A stretch of 64,000 nucleotides of DNA, from positions 68,791 to 132,790 of the forward strand of contig CAVWLB010000006.1 of assembly GCA_963755695.1 (NCBI GenBank), written 5' to 3'. The DNA comes from QHWT01 sp963755695. GTDB lineage: Bacteria; Acidobacteriota; Vicinamibacteria; Vicinamibacterales; 2-12-FULL-66-21. Below the pieces are notes generated by a model. That model ran no database searches, was not told the origin of the DNA, and was given only the letters and a program-made list of their open reading frames with translations. Below are positions 54,579 to 64,000 of the stretch, piece after piece. Position numbers and translations under genes: made by a program. Position 1 is the first letter of the stretch. The number at the start of each line of letters is the position of its first letter.

Positions 54579-56856
54579 TCAGCGGAATACCCGGCCAACG
54601 CCGAAGTAGGTGCGCCAGCGGCCGTCGAAGCTCCAGGATCCGGCGAGGATGACCGGTCCGACGATGGTGTCCATGACGAGTCCGGCGCCGCCGTTCGATT
54701 TCCAGCCGGCATGTTGCCAGCGATCGAAGGCATCGCCGTTCTCGAGCCATCCGCCCGCGAACACCGCACCGCCCATGAAGTCCGGCAATCGTGCGACCCG
54801 CCGCAGGTACCCGCCGGTTGCGATGTAGTAGTGCGCGCCTCTCAGTTCGCCGGCTCTGTAAGCGCCGAGTCTGAACGGCGTGCCCAGGGCGAATTGATTG
54901 GTTGGCAGCGGTGTCGCATCGAATGACGTGCCGGCGCCGCCATAGACGAACAGGCGATTGCGAGGGCCGGCGCTCCAGAAGTGATTCGCCGTGCCCGACA
55001 GCTGCGTGAACGACGAATCGAAATCTAACTTCTGGCCGCCAATCACGACGTCGGGCCCTGTGAACACGTGTGAAACGCCGGCCTGTGCCACCAGCCCGCG
55101 CGACGGCACGATCGGGCTGTCCTGCGTATCGATCCTCCAGACGAGGTCTGCTCCCGTTTCCTTGCCGTGCAACTCGGGGAATCCCGGGTCGCCGACCTCG
55201 ATAGAGGCCGTCGATCGTCCGACATATGCTCCGACGCGCACATCGCTTCGCGCGCCCAGATTGATCCCCACTTGCAGACCCACCCGGGCGATCGTCCGTT
55301 TGTACCGCGCAACGATTGCATCTCGATCGATCAGATTGAGCGTCAGCCGTTCGACGCCGGCATACGGCGCGACGAACAGCGGCGTCGGACCGAGCGGGCG
55401 ATACAGCTCGATGGCCGCGCTCGGGTCGGAGCCAATCGTGCCATCGAGCCTCAGCTCTGATCCGGATCCAACGGTGTCGAAGGTGAGATATCGCGCCGTC
55501 GCCGTGATCCGGAAGTCGCTCGACGTGGTGTTCTCGACATTCAGCCCGAGCATCATGAAGGGTGGCGCGTAGGCCTTTACGCGCCCGCGCACGCGTAACC
55601 CGAATCCGCGCGTCCGGTCGTGGACCGGACGCCACGTGACCGTCTGATAGCGATCCAGTCCAGCGACGATAATGATATCCCGCTCCACGGCGCCGATATC
55701 CAGCGGCGCGCCGACGTGTCGCGCGAGCAACGCGTTCAGACGCTGCTCATCGCCCTTCGCGAACCCGTCGAGCTCGATGAACGCCGGCGCGGGAAGCTCC
55801 GTCCGCCGCCGTTCGTGACGCGCGAGGCGCCATGCCTCGAACTGGGGATCACTAACGGCGAACGGCAGCAGGCGATCGCGCATGCTCTCGGCAGCCCGAT
55901 AGCCCTCATCGATCAGGTCGGCGGCGCGACGCCAGTCGAGGGATCCGTATTTGGCGAGAGGAACATTGACGATGACGTCGGCTGCCGCGAGCGCCCGCCT
56001 GCTTGATGCTCGCATCATGGCGTCGAGCGTATTGTCCGCAACGCCGAACATCGTGTAGCTCACGCCTTCACGATCGGATAAATCCCCGACGTTGATCGCA
56101 ATCACCCGATCCGCTCCCATGGACTTCACGATGTCGGCCGGAACGTTATTCATGGTCCCGCCGTCGATCAACATCTGGCCATCCAGTTCGACCGGCGGAA
56201 AGATCAGCGGCAGCGACATCGTCGCGCGCATGGCATCCGCGAGCGACCCGGCGCGCATCACCACGGGCTGCGCCTTCAGCAGGTCGACCGCAACGGTCCG
56301 GAAGGGCGTTGGCAGGTCGTCGAAGGTCTCGATGTCGATAGTACGGCGCCGCGATGCGCGCCAGGAGCAACTCGACGTATTCGCCGTCGTTCAAAGCGGT
56401 CGGCGGCACGATGCCACCTCGCAACCCGAATTCGAGGCGCGACGGATATGCGCGGGCGTCTGCCTTGCGACGAATGTTCTTGTGCTCGAACGACGAGGCG
56501 CCGAAAAGGTGATCCCAGTCGACGGACGCAATGAACGTCTCGAGCTCTTGTGCGTCCATGCCGCTGGCGAATGCGCCGCCGATCAATCCCCCCATGCTGG
56601 TACCGGCAGCCATATCGATCGGGATGCGGTGCTCCTCGAGCCAGCGAATGACCCCGACATGCGCGATGCCGCGCGCGCTTCCTCCACCGAACGCCACACC
56701 GATCGTTGGTCGCGCGACGGACTTCACCGGCGGGCCGGGGCGGCTGGCAGCTGCTGCCGGTGGCGGAGCCGTCGCCCGTTGAAATGGCGCGGCGCATGCC
56801 GACGCCAACGCCATCAGCGCCGACACCAGCAATGGACCAGCCCAACTCCTCTCCAT
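54579..56856 (-). CDS. Patatin phospholipase fused to an outer-membrane beta-barrel (PlpD-like), one frameshift
   Basis: Lipoprotein-type signal (MERSWAGPLLVSALMALASACA). Patatin domain: oxyanion GGGSARG, nucleophile GTSMGG, and catalytic Asp in LIDGGTMNNVPADI. Then a POTRA-like linker (AFIELDGFAKGDEQRLNALL), and a C-terminal half of amphipathic strands of the BamA/FhaC type (FRITATARYLTFDTVGSGSE, WRIDTQDSPIVPSRGLVAQA, GVSHVFTGPDVVIGGQKLDF) ending in FDGRWRTYFGVGRVFR with a terminal aromatic. A one-base indel near 56340 splits the patatin domain. The layout matches type Vd autotransporters, which display or release a phospholipase. The lipobox is unusual for them. Confidence 0.88.
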
Positions 56857-57051
56857 CGCCGGTGACTATAAGGCAATCAGGGTGCCGACGAGGCCGCGAG
56901 CGGAGTCAGGCAGTCGTCGGTCAGGTGTGGATGGTGAATCAAGGACTTACAGAAGTCTGCGGACGTCGGCGCTCAGTCCGGCGCGGTCTGGCGCGTTCAG
57001 ACTGTGCACGGAGAAACAGTCGCCGTATGCTGGCGGACATTCCGCGGAGAA

Positions 57052-57237
57052 GATGCGGATGAGGCGGAGAAAGGCGAACCGCGCCGGAGCGGCGTTCGCG
57101 CTGGTCGGCGCCCACTTCAGCAGGTCATAGAGATCCCTTACCGTCTGATCCGTGACGGGCTTCGGCTGCCATTTCGTGTACGTGCGGGCTTCACGAAATA
57201 GAGTGTCTAATGCGGTGTCATTGACTGGGTGGCCCAT
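57052..57237 (-). pseudogene. Nitroreductase-family (RutE/HadB-like) N-terminal fragment
   Basis: From MGHPVNDTALDTLFREARTY then TKWQPKPVTDQTVRDLYDLL and KWAPTSANAAPARFAFL. The TxxxW-KPV-D and KWAPTSAN-SPARF pattern marks malonic-semialdehyde-reductase-like nitroreductases. The match stops after about 60 residues; the remaining frame is unrelated. FMN-binding residues downstream are absent. Confidence 0.75.
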
Positions 57238-57472
57238 GCGTCACTCCTCCTGTCCCTATTAAGAACTCCATCGGCCTGCTTCAAGGTTGGCCCGGTCGCA
57301 GCCTGCCGCCAGAGTTTCCGCCGTGGCGATTACGTGCCTTGTGTGCCGGACGGCAGCATGCTTCAGACGCAGCGCGGTTCACGCGCGGTCGCTTGCAGAC
57401 GACTCGCCGCGCCGAAGGCGTGTCGACGAAGGGTTTGCGCCACAGCCCTGGTCGGCGACGTGAAGGACAGCT
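57238..57472. other. Intergenic stretch
   Basis: About 235 bp between a nitroreductase stub and an IS scrap; no gene seen. Confidence 0.4.
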
Positions 57473-57894
57473 CTACGCCGCGTGACGGTCGTAGCGGTGA
57501 TGGAGGCCGCCGACTTGAGAAATGGCGGTGACTCGCCCGACTTGTGGGCTGACCGGCAGTGGCTGAGTTGAGTCCTTGCCGAGCGAGAGAGGCGTCCGTG
57601 AGTTCGTGTAGTACGCGACGTAGGATTTCAAGTTCGTGCGGAGCTCACCGGCGGTCAGCACGATGACGTGATCGAGGCACTCGCGGCGCACCGAGCCGAT
57701 GAACCGCTCAACGTAGGCGTTCTGCCACGGCGACCGCGGTGGTCGCACCTCCTCAATGCCCATGGCCTTGGCCGTCGCCGACAGGGCCTGAAACGCGAGA
57801 TCTCGGTCGTGACTGAGATAGCGCGGCGGCTGATCCCACGGGAAACGCTTCGTGGAATTGTTGCGCGGTCCGGGCTGACGTTGGATGAGGCGTC
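57473..57894 (-). pseudogene. IS transposase C-terminal fragment (remnant I)
   Basis: Reads TPHPTSARTAQQFHEAF, then (other frame) GIEEVRPPRSPWQNAYVERF, IGSVRRECLDHVIVLTAGEL and the tail GGLHHRYDRHAA. It has the Glu motif (AYVERF) but lacks the first Asp and HTH. Related to copies 1-3 but more diverged. It forms the 3' end of the broken 2Fe-2S gene. Confidence 0.8.
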
Positions 57895-58163
57895 ACGGCT
57901 TGCATCGGGTGCAGCTCGTCGCCTGTGGCAGGGCCTTCAATCGTCACGACCTGCTGTCCGTCGCAGGCCGCCGCCAGCGTCAGACAGGACAAGACACGCT
58001 GGCCGCCGATGATGACCGTGCAGGCGCCGCCCGCGCCCTGATCACACCCCTTCTTCGTGCCGGTCAGGCCGAGCACATCACGGAGCGCGTCCAGCAGCGT
58101 GAGGCGCGGGTCCACCGAAAGTTCGTGGGTCGTGTTGTTCACGCGGAGGGTAGTTCGGCTCAT
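57895..58163 (-). pseudogene. 2Fe-2S subunit of a xanthine-dehydrogenase-type enzyme, truncated, one Cys lost
   Basis: MSRTTLRVNNTTHELSVDPR then LTLLDALRDVLGLTGTKKGC, DQGAGGACTVIIGGQRVLSC and LTLAAACDGQQVVTIEGPAT. The plant-type ferredoxin domain of CoxS/XdhC-like small subunits normally has C-x4-C-x2-C as GCDQGACGACTV. Here the middle Cys is Gly. The frame enters IS sequence at GDELHPMQAV, so the C-terminal 2Fe-2S domain is gone. The large and medium subunits are not in the window. Confidence 0.82.
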
Positions 58164-58360
58164 CGCTCCTCCTGCTCGCGTGGTTGCGTTCCGGCTTCAC
58201 AACGCTGGAACGCCTTGATTGAAACATTCGCGCGAACGCGGGTCTATTAGACGATCGTGTCGATCGATTACCAAGGTCTGGGGGTCGGTTCGAGGGCGCT
58301 TGAAGCAGAGCTGCAGGAATCGACGGCGGTACGAGGCTGGTGGAGGGACGGCGGCTGGTG
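58164..58360. other. Intergenic region
   Basis: About 200 bp between two convergent or same-strand remnants; no gene or terminator seen. Confidence 0.4.
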
Positions 58361-59075
58361 TCAGTGTTCGGCAGGGCGCAATCCGAGGCGCGCGGCCATT
58401 GTCACCAGGTCAGGAAGCGAGTCGGCCTTCATCTTGCGCATCACCTGACCTCGGTGCGCCTTCACGGTGATCTCGCTGATCCCGAGTTCGCCACCGACTT
58501 GTTTGTTCAGCAGCCCGGAGACGACCAATGCCATCACCTCGCGTTCGCGCGGCGTCAGCGACTCATAGCAGTTCCTGATGGCGCGCATCTCCGCGTCGAG
58601 ACGGAGTGCGGCGCGACTGCGCTCGATGGCACTGCGGATCGCGTCCAACAGCACGTCGTCCTTGAACGGCTTCGTCAGGAACTCGGCGGCTCCCGCCTTC
58701 ATCGCTTGCACGCGTCATGGGCACGTCACCGTGACCGGTGATGAAGATGATGGGCATGTCCGTCCGCTCGGCGAGCTGCTTCTGCAGGTCAAGGCCGCTG
58801 AGTCCCGGAAGCGTCACGTCGAGCACCAGGCAACAGGGAACGGTGGGGTGGGGACGAGACAGAAATTCCTGTGCCGACGCGAACGTTTCGGGCTGCCAGC
58901 CCGCGGTTCGCAGCAACAGCTCCAGCGATTCGCGCACCGAGACATCGTCGTCGACGACGAAGACAATCGGACGTGACGTCCGGCATGGTGACGGACCTCG
59001 ATCGAACGAGAGGCGGATCGCCAAGCGCACAGTATATGGCCCGCGAGCGACGTTTCCTGTGCTCATCGTTGTCAT
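58361..59075 (-). CDS. FixJ/NarL-type response regulator, one frameshift
   Basis: The receiver starts with IVFVVDDDVSVRESLELLLR, phospho-acceptor Asp in CLVLDVTLPGLSG, and IIFITGHGDVPMT. A shift near 58705 leads to MQAMKAGAAEFLTKPFKDDV (Lys). The output domain is LuxR-type: LTPREREVMALVVSGLLNKQ, VGGELGISEITVKAHRGQVM and RKMKADSLPDLVTMAARLGL. A standard FixJ regulator of about 210 residues. The start is uncertain; the ATG at 59075 may be too early. It follows the kinase at 59554 on the same strand. Confidence 0.85.
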
Positions 59076-59077
59076 GC

Positions 59078-59449
59078 CTACCTCATCCGAAGTGCGGCGT
59101 TGAGCGCGTCGAGCAGGGCCGTCTCGCTGAACGGCTTGAACAGGCACTCGACGGCTCCTTCCGCGAGCAGGCGCGGACGGACCGACTCATCGCCGCGCGC
59201 GGTGATGAACACAATCGGGATCTTCTGCCGCCGGCGTATCAGTTCCTGTTGCAGTTCGGGGCCCGACATGCCAGGCATCGCGATGTCGAGGAGCAGACAG
59301 CGCGTCTCGCTGACGAAATCGGACGCGAGGAACGCTTCGGCCGATGAGAAGGCCTCTGGCGGCAAAACCGAACTGCCGCAGCAAATCCGGCAGCGACTCA
59401 CGCACCGACTCGTCGTCGTCGACGATCGACACCAGTGAACGCTCGCCAT
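59078..59449 (-). CDS. Single-domain response regulator (FixJ-type receiver), one frameshift
   Basis: Reads VSIVDDDESVRESLPDLLRQ, FGFAAR, then after a shift near 59350 AFSSAEAFLASDFVSETRCL, phospho-acceptor Asp in LLLDIAMPGMSGPELQQELI, VFITARGDE and CLFKPFSETALLDALNAALR. The receiver is complete; no DNA-binding domain follows before the next gene. Possible FixJ-like receiver acting as phosphate sink or relay between the kinase and the regulator at 58361. Probably an operon. Confidence 0.82.
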   Translation of the reverse strand: MASVHWCRSSTTTSRCVSRCRICCGSSVLPPEAFSSAEAFLASDFVSETRCLLLDIAMPGMSGPELQQELIRRRQKIPIVFITARGDESVRPRLLAEGAVECLFKPFSETALLDALNAALRMR

Positions 59450-59553
59450 CAGGAGTCCCTCATCACGTGTGCCGGGTCCACGACGCTCTGGACCGCGGGG
59501 CAGCCAGCATCAGGTCCGTCCTTAGGTGCGGCCCAGATGAACGCACTCACCCG

Positions 59554-61971
59554 TCAGTCAGCGGTGCGTCGTTGAAGGATGCGCCACTCAACCGGCAACC
59601 GTCCATCAGACTTTGGTATTGCCCTGGCGCACTCGATGAGCTCCTGCCCGTTCATGAATGCTTCATTACGGATCCGTGATCCTGACGCTGTCTGGCCGCA
59701 GGGAATGGAAAACGAGAAGGTGGCACCTGGCCCATCGTTCGGCTCCGCCCAGAGGCGGCCATGATGCCTCTCGACGATCGAGCGGCTGACGGACAGCCCG
59801 ATACCCATGCCGCCGCTCTTCGTCGTGTAGAAGGCATCAAACAGCTTGTCCATGCTCTGGCGGTCAACGCCGACGCCAGCATCCCGCACGGTCACGCGCA
59901 CACGATCGCCGTTCTCCCGCTCGGTTCTGATCAGCAACTGCCGCGGGCGATCGTCCACGCCGACCATCGCGTCAGAGGCGTTGCGGAGCAGGTTCAGAAT
60001 GACCTGCTGGAGCTGGACGCGATCGCCAGTGACGTTCGGGAGGTCGTCGGCGAGCTCCGACTGAAGAATCACGCGGTTTCTCTGAAGGTCGCTCAACGAC
60101 AGCGCGATGACCTCTCGCGTGGCCTCGTTCAGATCCAGCGACTCCAGCGTGAACTCCTTTTTGCTGAACAGCGCACGTAACCGCGTGATCACATCCGAGG
60201 CGCGGTTGCCATCGCGAATCGTTCGCCTCGCGGTTTCGCGCGCGCCGTCGATGTCTGGAGGATTGGCGTCCAGCATTCGCAGGCAGGTGCCGGCGTTGGT
60301 GATGATGCCCGAGAGCGGCTGGTTGACCTCATGAGCGATCGAGGCGGTCAACGCGCTCAGGGTCGTGACCCGCGCCACATGGGCGAGCTCGGAGCGCGCC
60401 CTGTTCAGGGCCTCCTCGGCGACCTTACGCTCCGTCACGTCCTGAAGGGCGCCGATAAACACGGGCGACCTTCCACTTTTTCGATGACATGGGCAACACC
60501 GCGCACATGCTTCACGTTCCCCTCGCGGTCACGATTCGGAAGCCAAAATTCACGTCCGGCCCTCATGGCGCGTGTGAACACGGATTCGAACACGGGCAGG
60601 TCGTCGGGGTGGATGATGTCTCGAATCCTCTGCAGCGTAACTTTCGTCGCAGGATCGAACTCGAAGATGCGGAAGGCTTCCTCGGACCAATCGTGCTCGT
60701 CCGCCACCAGATCCGTAATGAAGCTGCCCGTTTTGCTCAGTCGCTGGGCGTCGGCGAGACTGTCGTAAGCCCGCCTGAGCTCCGCCTCGGCCCGCTTTTG
60801 ATCGTCGATGTCGACGATCTGGCCGTACCAATACACGATCCGCCCGTCCGCGTCATGGAAAGGCTCGCCAACGGACTGAATCCATCGATACTGACCGTCC
60901 GCGCGCCGGAGCTGGTAGACATCGTCGTAAGACGCGCCGGTTGTGGCCGAATGCAGCCACCGTCGCACGGTCGACGTCCCGCTGATCGGGATGGACGAGT
61001 TCGAGCCACCGCCCACCTGCCAGGCTCTCGGCGGTGTGGCCGAGATATTCGACAGCCCTCTGATTCAGGTAGTCGAGCTCGCCCTCAGGGGTACCGCACC
61101 AGACCAGCGCCGGGATCGTCTCGACCAGTAGGCGAAACTGACGCTCGCTCTGACGAAGCGCGTCTTCGCCGCTTTCGATCTTCGATGTCTGTGTTTATCC
61201 CGTACCACTTGACGATGTTGCCGTTCTCGTCGCGCAGCGGGTTCGCCCGGAACAGGAACCACCGATATTCACCGTCAGAGCGCCGAAGTCGCGCTTCGGC
61301 GTCTCCCGGTGCTTCGCAAGCCATGATGCGCTGCCACGTCGCCGCCAGACCGTTCAAATCCTCAGGGTGGACGGCAGCCGTCCAGCCCCAACCGCTCGCC
61401 TGTTCCGCCGAAAGGCCGATGAAGTCCAGGTAGTGCTGGTTGAAGAACTCGGCGCTTCCATCGGGACGGGCCGACCAGGCCAGCGCCGGGATCGTGTCGA
61501 TGATCAGCTTGAGATTACGCTCGCTCGCGCGAGAGCCTCCTCGGCGCGTTTGCGTTCGTCGATGTCCGTCAACAGCACGCACCAGCTCACGATACGGCCG
61601 CTTGCCTCGCGAAGCGGAAAGCCGTTGTTCTGGAACCAACGATAGACGCTGTCCGACCGCCGGAGCCGCTGCACGATCTCGTATGGACTGCCTGAGGCGA
61701 TCGATTGTGTGAAGACCTGGATGACGTGAGGAAGGTCCTCGGGGTGAACGGTGCCGTTCGTCCCCCAGTGTTTCAACTCCTCCAGCGTCTGTCCGGTGTA
61801 TTCGAGGATCTGGCGATTGACGAATTGGACGTCACCGTCGGTGGTCAAAAGGGCGACCAGACCTGGAATGTTGTCCACGACCAGGTACGAAGTGCGCTCG
61901 CTCTCGCGCAGTGCCTCCTTCAGTCGCGTGACTTCCTCAGCGGGCGACTCGCGTGCGGCCTTTTTCGACAT
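59554..61971 (-). CDS. Multi-PAS histidine kinase with several frameshifts
   Basis: From MSKKAARESPAEEVTRLKEA at 61971 come four PAS/PAC modules: LVVDNIPGLVALLTTDGDVQ; LIIDTIPALAWSARPDGSAE; a third with a LLVETIPALVW start; and FITDLVADEHDWSEEAFRIF, each with a PAC end such as YRWFLFRANPLRDENGNIVK. HisKA of the FixL/NtrB type follows (His in LTASIAHEVNQPLSGIITNA), then N box (LNLLRNASDAM), G1 (VRDAGVGVD) and G2 (GGMGIGLSVSRSIV). No transmembrane helix. Frame shifts near 61515, 61185, 60965 and 60455 interrupt it, yet every domain is conserved, so sequencing error is a real possibility. Paired with the two receivers below. Confidence 0.87.
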
Positions 61972-62099
61972 GGTCCCGCGCCCTCCGTGCGTTTCACGCC
62001 GTTGCGTATCGCACAGGGTAGCGCATTGCGATACGGCTGCGTTGCGATCCTTCACTCGGTAGTAATACCGACAAACGGCGTCTCATGAACCGCTGCAGC

Positions 62100-62807
62100 G
62101 CGGCACAGCGCATTCGGTGTGACACCGGGATGGCCTGACGATCCCGACACCGTCGCCCAGGCCAAAGAGACCCTGAGGCGTTCGCGGGCAAGGGAATACC
62201 GGGATCGCGGCGAGGAGGCGATCATCCGCCGCCTGGATCGGAAGCCCGTGATCATCGGCCACTCATTCGGGGGCCTGCTGACCATGATTCTCGCGGGTCG
62301 CGGGCTCGCCGCCGCGTCGGTCGCGATCAGTCCTGCTCGCGTTCCGCGGCGTGGTCCCGTTGCCGTTCTCGGCGCTGCGCACGGCCAGCGTCGCCCTGCG
62401 CAACCCGGCGAACTGGAACCGGGCGGTCCCGCTCACCTACGAACAGTTCCACTACAGCTTCCGCGAACGCGGTCGGCGAGGACGAGGCGAAGGAGGTGTA
62501 CATCGGCTACTCAGTCCCAGGCGCCGGCGAGCCGCTTTTCCAGGCGGCGTCCGCGAACATCAATCCGTGGTCAGAGGCGAAAGTCGACTCGACAAACCCG
62601 AAGCGGGGTGCGATGCTGATCGTCTCGGCCGACTCGGACCATACGGTCCCCAGGGCGATCGCGAACGCGGCCTACAAAAAGCAGAAGCGCAATAAGGGCG
62701 TGACCGAGATCGTCAAGATGACGGGCCGCGGGCACGCGCTGACGATCGACGCCGGCTGGCGGGAGGTCGCCGAGAAGGCGCTCGAGTTCGTCAAGCGATT
62801 CGCATAA
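62100..62807 (+). pseudogene. Alpha/beta hydrolase, 5' truncated with frameshifts
   Basis: PGWPDDPDTVAQAKETLRRS, then nucleophile elbow KPVIIGHSFGGLLTMILAGR. Shifts near 62340 and 62480 lead to LPFSALRTASVALRNPANWN, RAVPLTYEQFHYSF and YSVPGAGEPLFQAASANINP, WSEAKVDSTNPKRGAMLIVS, then ADSDHTVP (acid) and KMTGRGHALTI (His). The oxyanion N-terminal strand is missing. Probably an esterase-type gene. Confidence 0.82.
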
Positions 62808-62849
62808 GCGATCTCTCGTCAGACCCGCGGGCGACCGTGGAGGTGCAGA

Positions 62850-63633
62850 ATGAAAATCGTCGTTGTTGGTGGCAGCGGGCTCATCGGGTCCAAGCTTGTC
62901 GCGACGCTCACGCGTGACGGCCATGAGGTCGTGGCGGCTTCACGTCGATCTGGATTCGACGCCGTCACCGGCGAGGGTCTGGCTGAAGGCCTGAGAGTGC
63001 CTCAGTGGTCATCGATGTCTCGAACTCGCCCTCCTTCGAAGACGCCGCGGTGATGAAGTTCTTCAAGACCTCAACGCACAACCTCCTCACTGCGGAAGTC
63101 TCCGCCCGCGTCCAGCATCACGTTGCGGTGTGGTTGTCGGTACCGGACGTCTGCTCGAAAGCGGCTACCTTCGGGCGAAGCTTGCGCAGGAGACGCTGAT
63201 CAAAGAATCGTCGATCCCGTTTCGATCGTCCAGGCTACGCAGTTCTTCGAATTCTTGACGAACATCGCTGACGCCGCTACCCACGGCACCGCCGTTCGCG
63301 TGCCGCCAGTGCATTCCAGCCGATTGCGGCTGACGATGTCGCACGCGCGGTCGCCAAGATCGCGACAGGCTCTCCCTTGAATGGCACCATTGAAATCGGC
63401 GGGCCCGAACCGTCTACCTCGACGGACTCCTCCAACGCGTGCTCGGCGCGCACAACGATCCACGCGAAGTGATCGCCGACGCATACGCACGCTACTTCGG
63501 CACTGAACTCAAGGAACGCTCGCTCCTCCCCGGCGACGAAGCGGAGCTCGGCGAGATCCTGTTCGACGACTGGCTCGGTCGCACCGCACGCCCGATTCCG
63601 AATTCGAACGTCCAGCCTGCAGCCGCCGCGTGA
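62850..63633 (+). pseudogene. NmrA/SDR-type NAD(P)-binding protein with frameshifts
   Basis: A good start (GGAGGTGCAGA before the ATG) gives MKIVVVGGSGLIGSKLVATL with the Rossmann GGSGLIG, then VAASRRSGFDAVTGEGLAEG. Broken pieces follow in other frames: VVIDVSNSPSFEDAAVMKFF, SIPFSIVQATQFFEFLTNIA, VARAVAKIATGSPLNGTIEI and LGAHNDPREVIADAYARYFG, ending at 63633. An atypical SDR of about 260 residues in the ancestor. At least three indels. Confidence 0.82.
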
Positions 63634-63649
63634 GAACCGGGCGATCACA

Positions 63650-63970
63650 GCTCAAGGAGAACGAATTCCGTATCGACGAAGGGCCGCCTGGATCGGTGCT
63701 GCTGGTCGGTGGATTGCGCGGTGTTCAACATCGAGGGAGGTTTCTGCGCCACCCAGGCGATGTGCACGCACAAGCGGGGTCCGTTGTCTGAAGGCTCGCT
63801 CGACGGCACGACGGTGACGTGCCCATTGCACGGCGCGCAATTCAACGTGTGGACGGGCGCGGTGTTGCGGGGCCCGGCCATGGATCTGCTCAAGACCTAC
63901 CGAAGTGACCGTCGAAGGCGAAGTCGGCCGCGTCGAGGTTCCGCTCGCACACGCGATCCAACGCGCCTGA
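63650..63970 (+). pseudogene. Rieske 2Fe-2S protein with frameshifts
   Basis: The core reads VFNIEGGFCATQAMCTHKRG then PLSEGSLDGTTVTCPLHGAQ and FNVWTGAVLRGPA, the Rieske CTH and CPLHGAQF cluster motifs, all ligands present. The N-terminal strand and C-terminal strand (VTVEGEVGRVEVPLAHAIQ) are in different frames, so two indels. It resembles the ferredoxin subunit of ring-hydroxylating dioxygenases. It follows the NmrA-like gene by about 20 bp. Confidence 0.8.
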
Positions 63971-64000
63971 CGTGTGGCCGGCGACAACACGTTCGACGCC

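Overview
The window is high-GC bacterial DNA dominated by accessory sequence: insertion-sequence (IS) copies and scraps, gene fragments, and modules of signalling and metabolic genes. Several features fit a soil Acidobacteriota-like genome: a MacB/ADOP-type permease, a winged-helix/TPR regulator, a metallophosphoesterase-cupredoxin-DUF2231-DUF420 cluster, PAS/SpoIIE phosphatases and BACON repeats. This taxonomic reading is inference from gene content; no marker gene is present. Single-base frameshifts are very frequent in otherwise well conserved genes. Either the region is decaying or the assembly has indel errors, and sequence alone cannot separate the two.

Layout. 1-2.3 kb: two IS scraps and a nearly complete IS (copy 1). 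2.3-4.8 kb: groES-groEL with two small genes downstream, each chaperonin gene carrying an apparent frameshift. 5.6-8.5 kb: IS remnants, a small repeat-bearing membrane protein with a clear terminator, and an FtsX-type permease fragment fused to IS debris. 8.8-10.1 kb: two small exported or membrane proteins. 10.4-23.6 kb: a signalling block with a Crp/Fnr regulator, two paralogous coiled-coil/receiver proteins sharing a duplicated leader, a second broken groEL, a hybrid histidine kinase preceded by kaiB, a MASE1-PAS-PAS-SpoIIE phosphatase divergent from an AraC regulator, and a second PAS-SpoIIE gene cut by IS copy 2. 25.4-29.9 kb: a four-gene redox/membrane cluster divergent from a winged-helix/TPR regulator. 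30.4-33.9 kb: IS scraps, the C-terminal part of an integron-type integrase, a secreted protein, and a GlsB-like gene with a nonsense codon.

34.0-49.8 kb looks like an integrated island. A 213-bp direct repeat ending in a tRNA 3' half (Asn-GTT-like) occurs at both ends, and a tyrosine-integrase C-terminus sits next to the left repeat. The island carries IS copy 3 (a mosaic), then a minus-strand catabolic-looking run (YdcZ-type transporter, three alpha/beta hydrolases, SDR, RidA, enoyl-CoA hydratase, DUF4331, GlcG/DUF336) with an AraC regulator. It also carries a CGNR regulator, a dehydrogenase with an internal inversion, a BACON-repeat secreted protein and a TAP-like peptidase.

49.8-64 kb: ThiF fragment, MacB-like permease, IS remnant, assorted fragments (aldo/keto reductase, thioredoxin family, nitroreductase, 2Fe-2S subunit), a patatin/beta-barrel protein resembling type Vd autotransporters, a PAS histidine kinase with two FixJ-like regulators, and frameshifted alpha/beta hydrolase, NmrA-like and Rieske genes running to the window edge.
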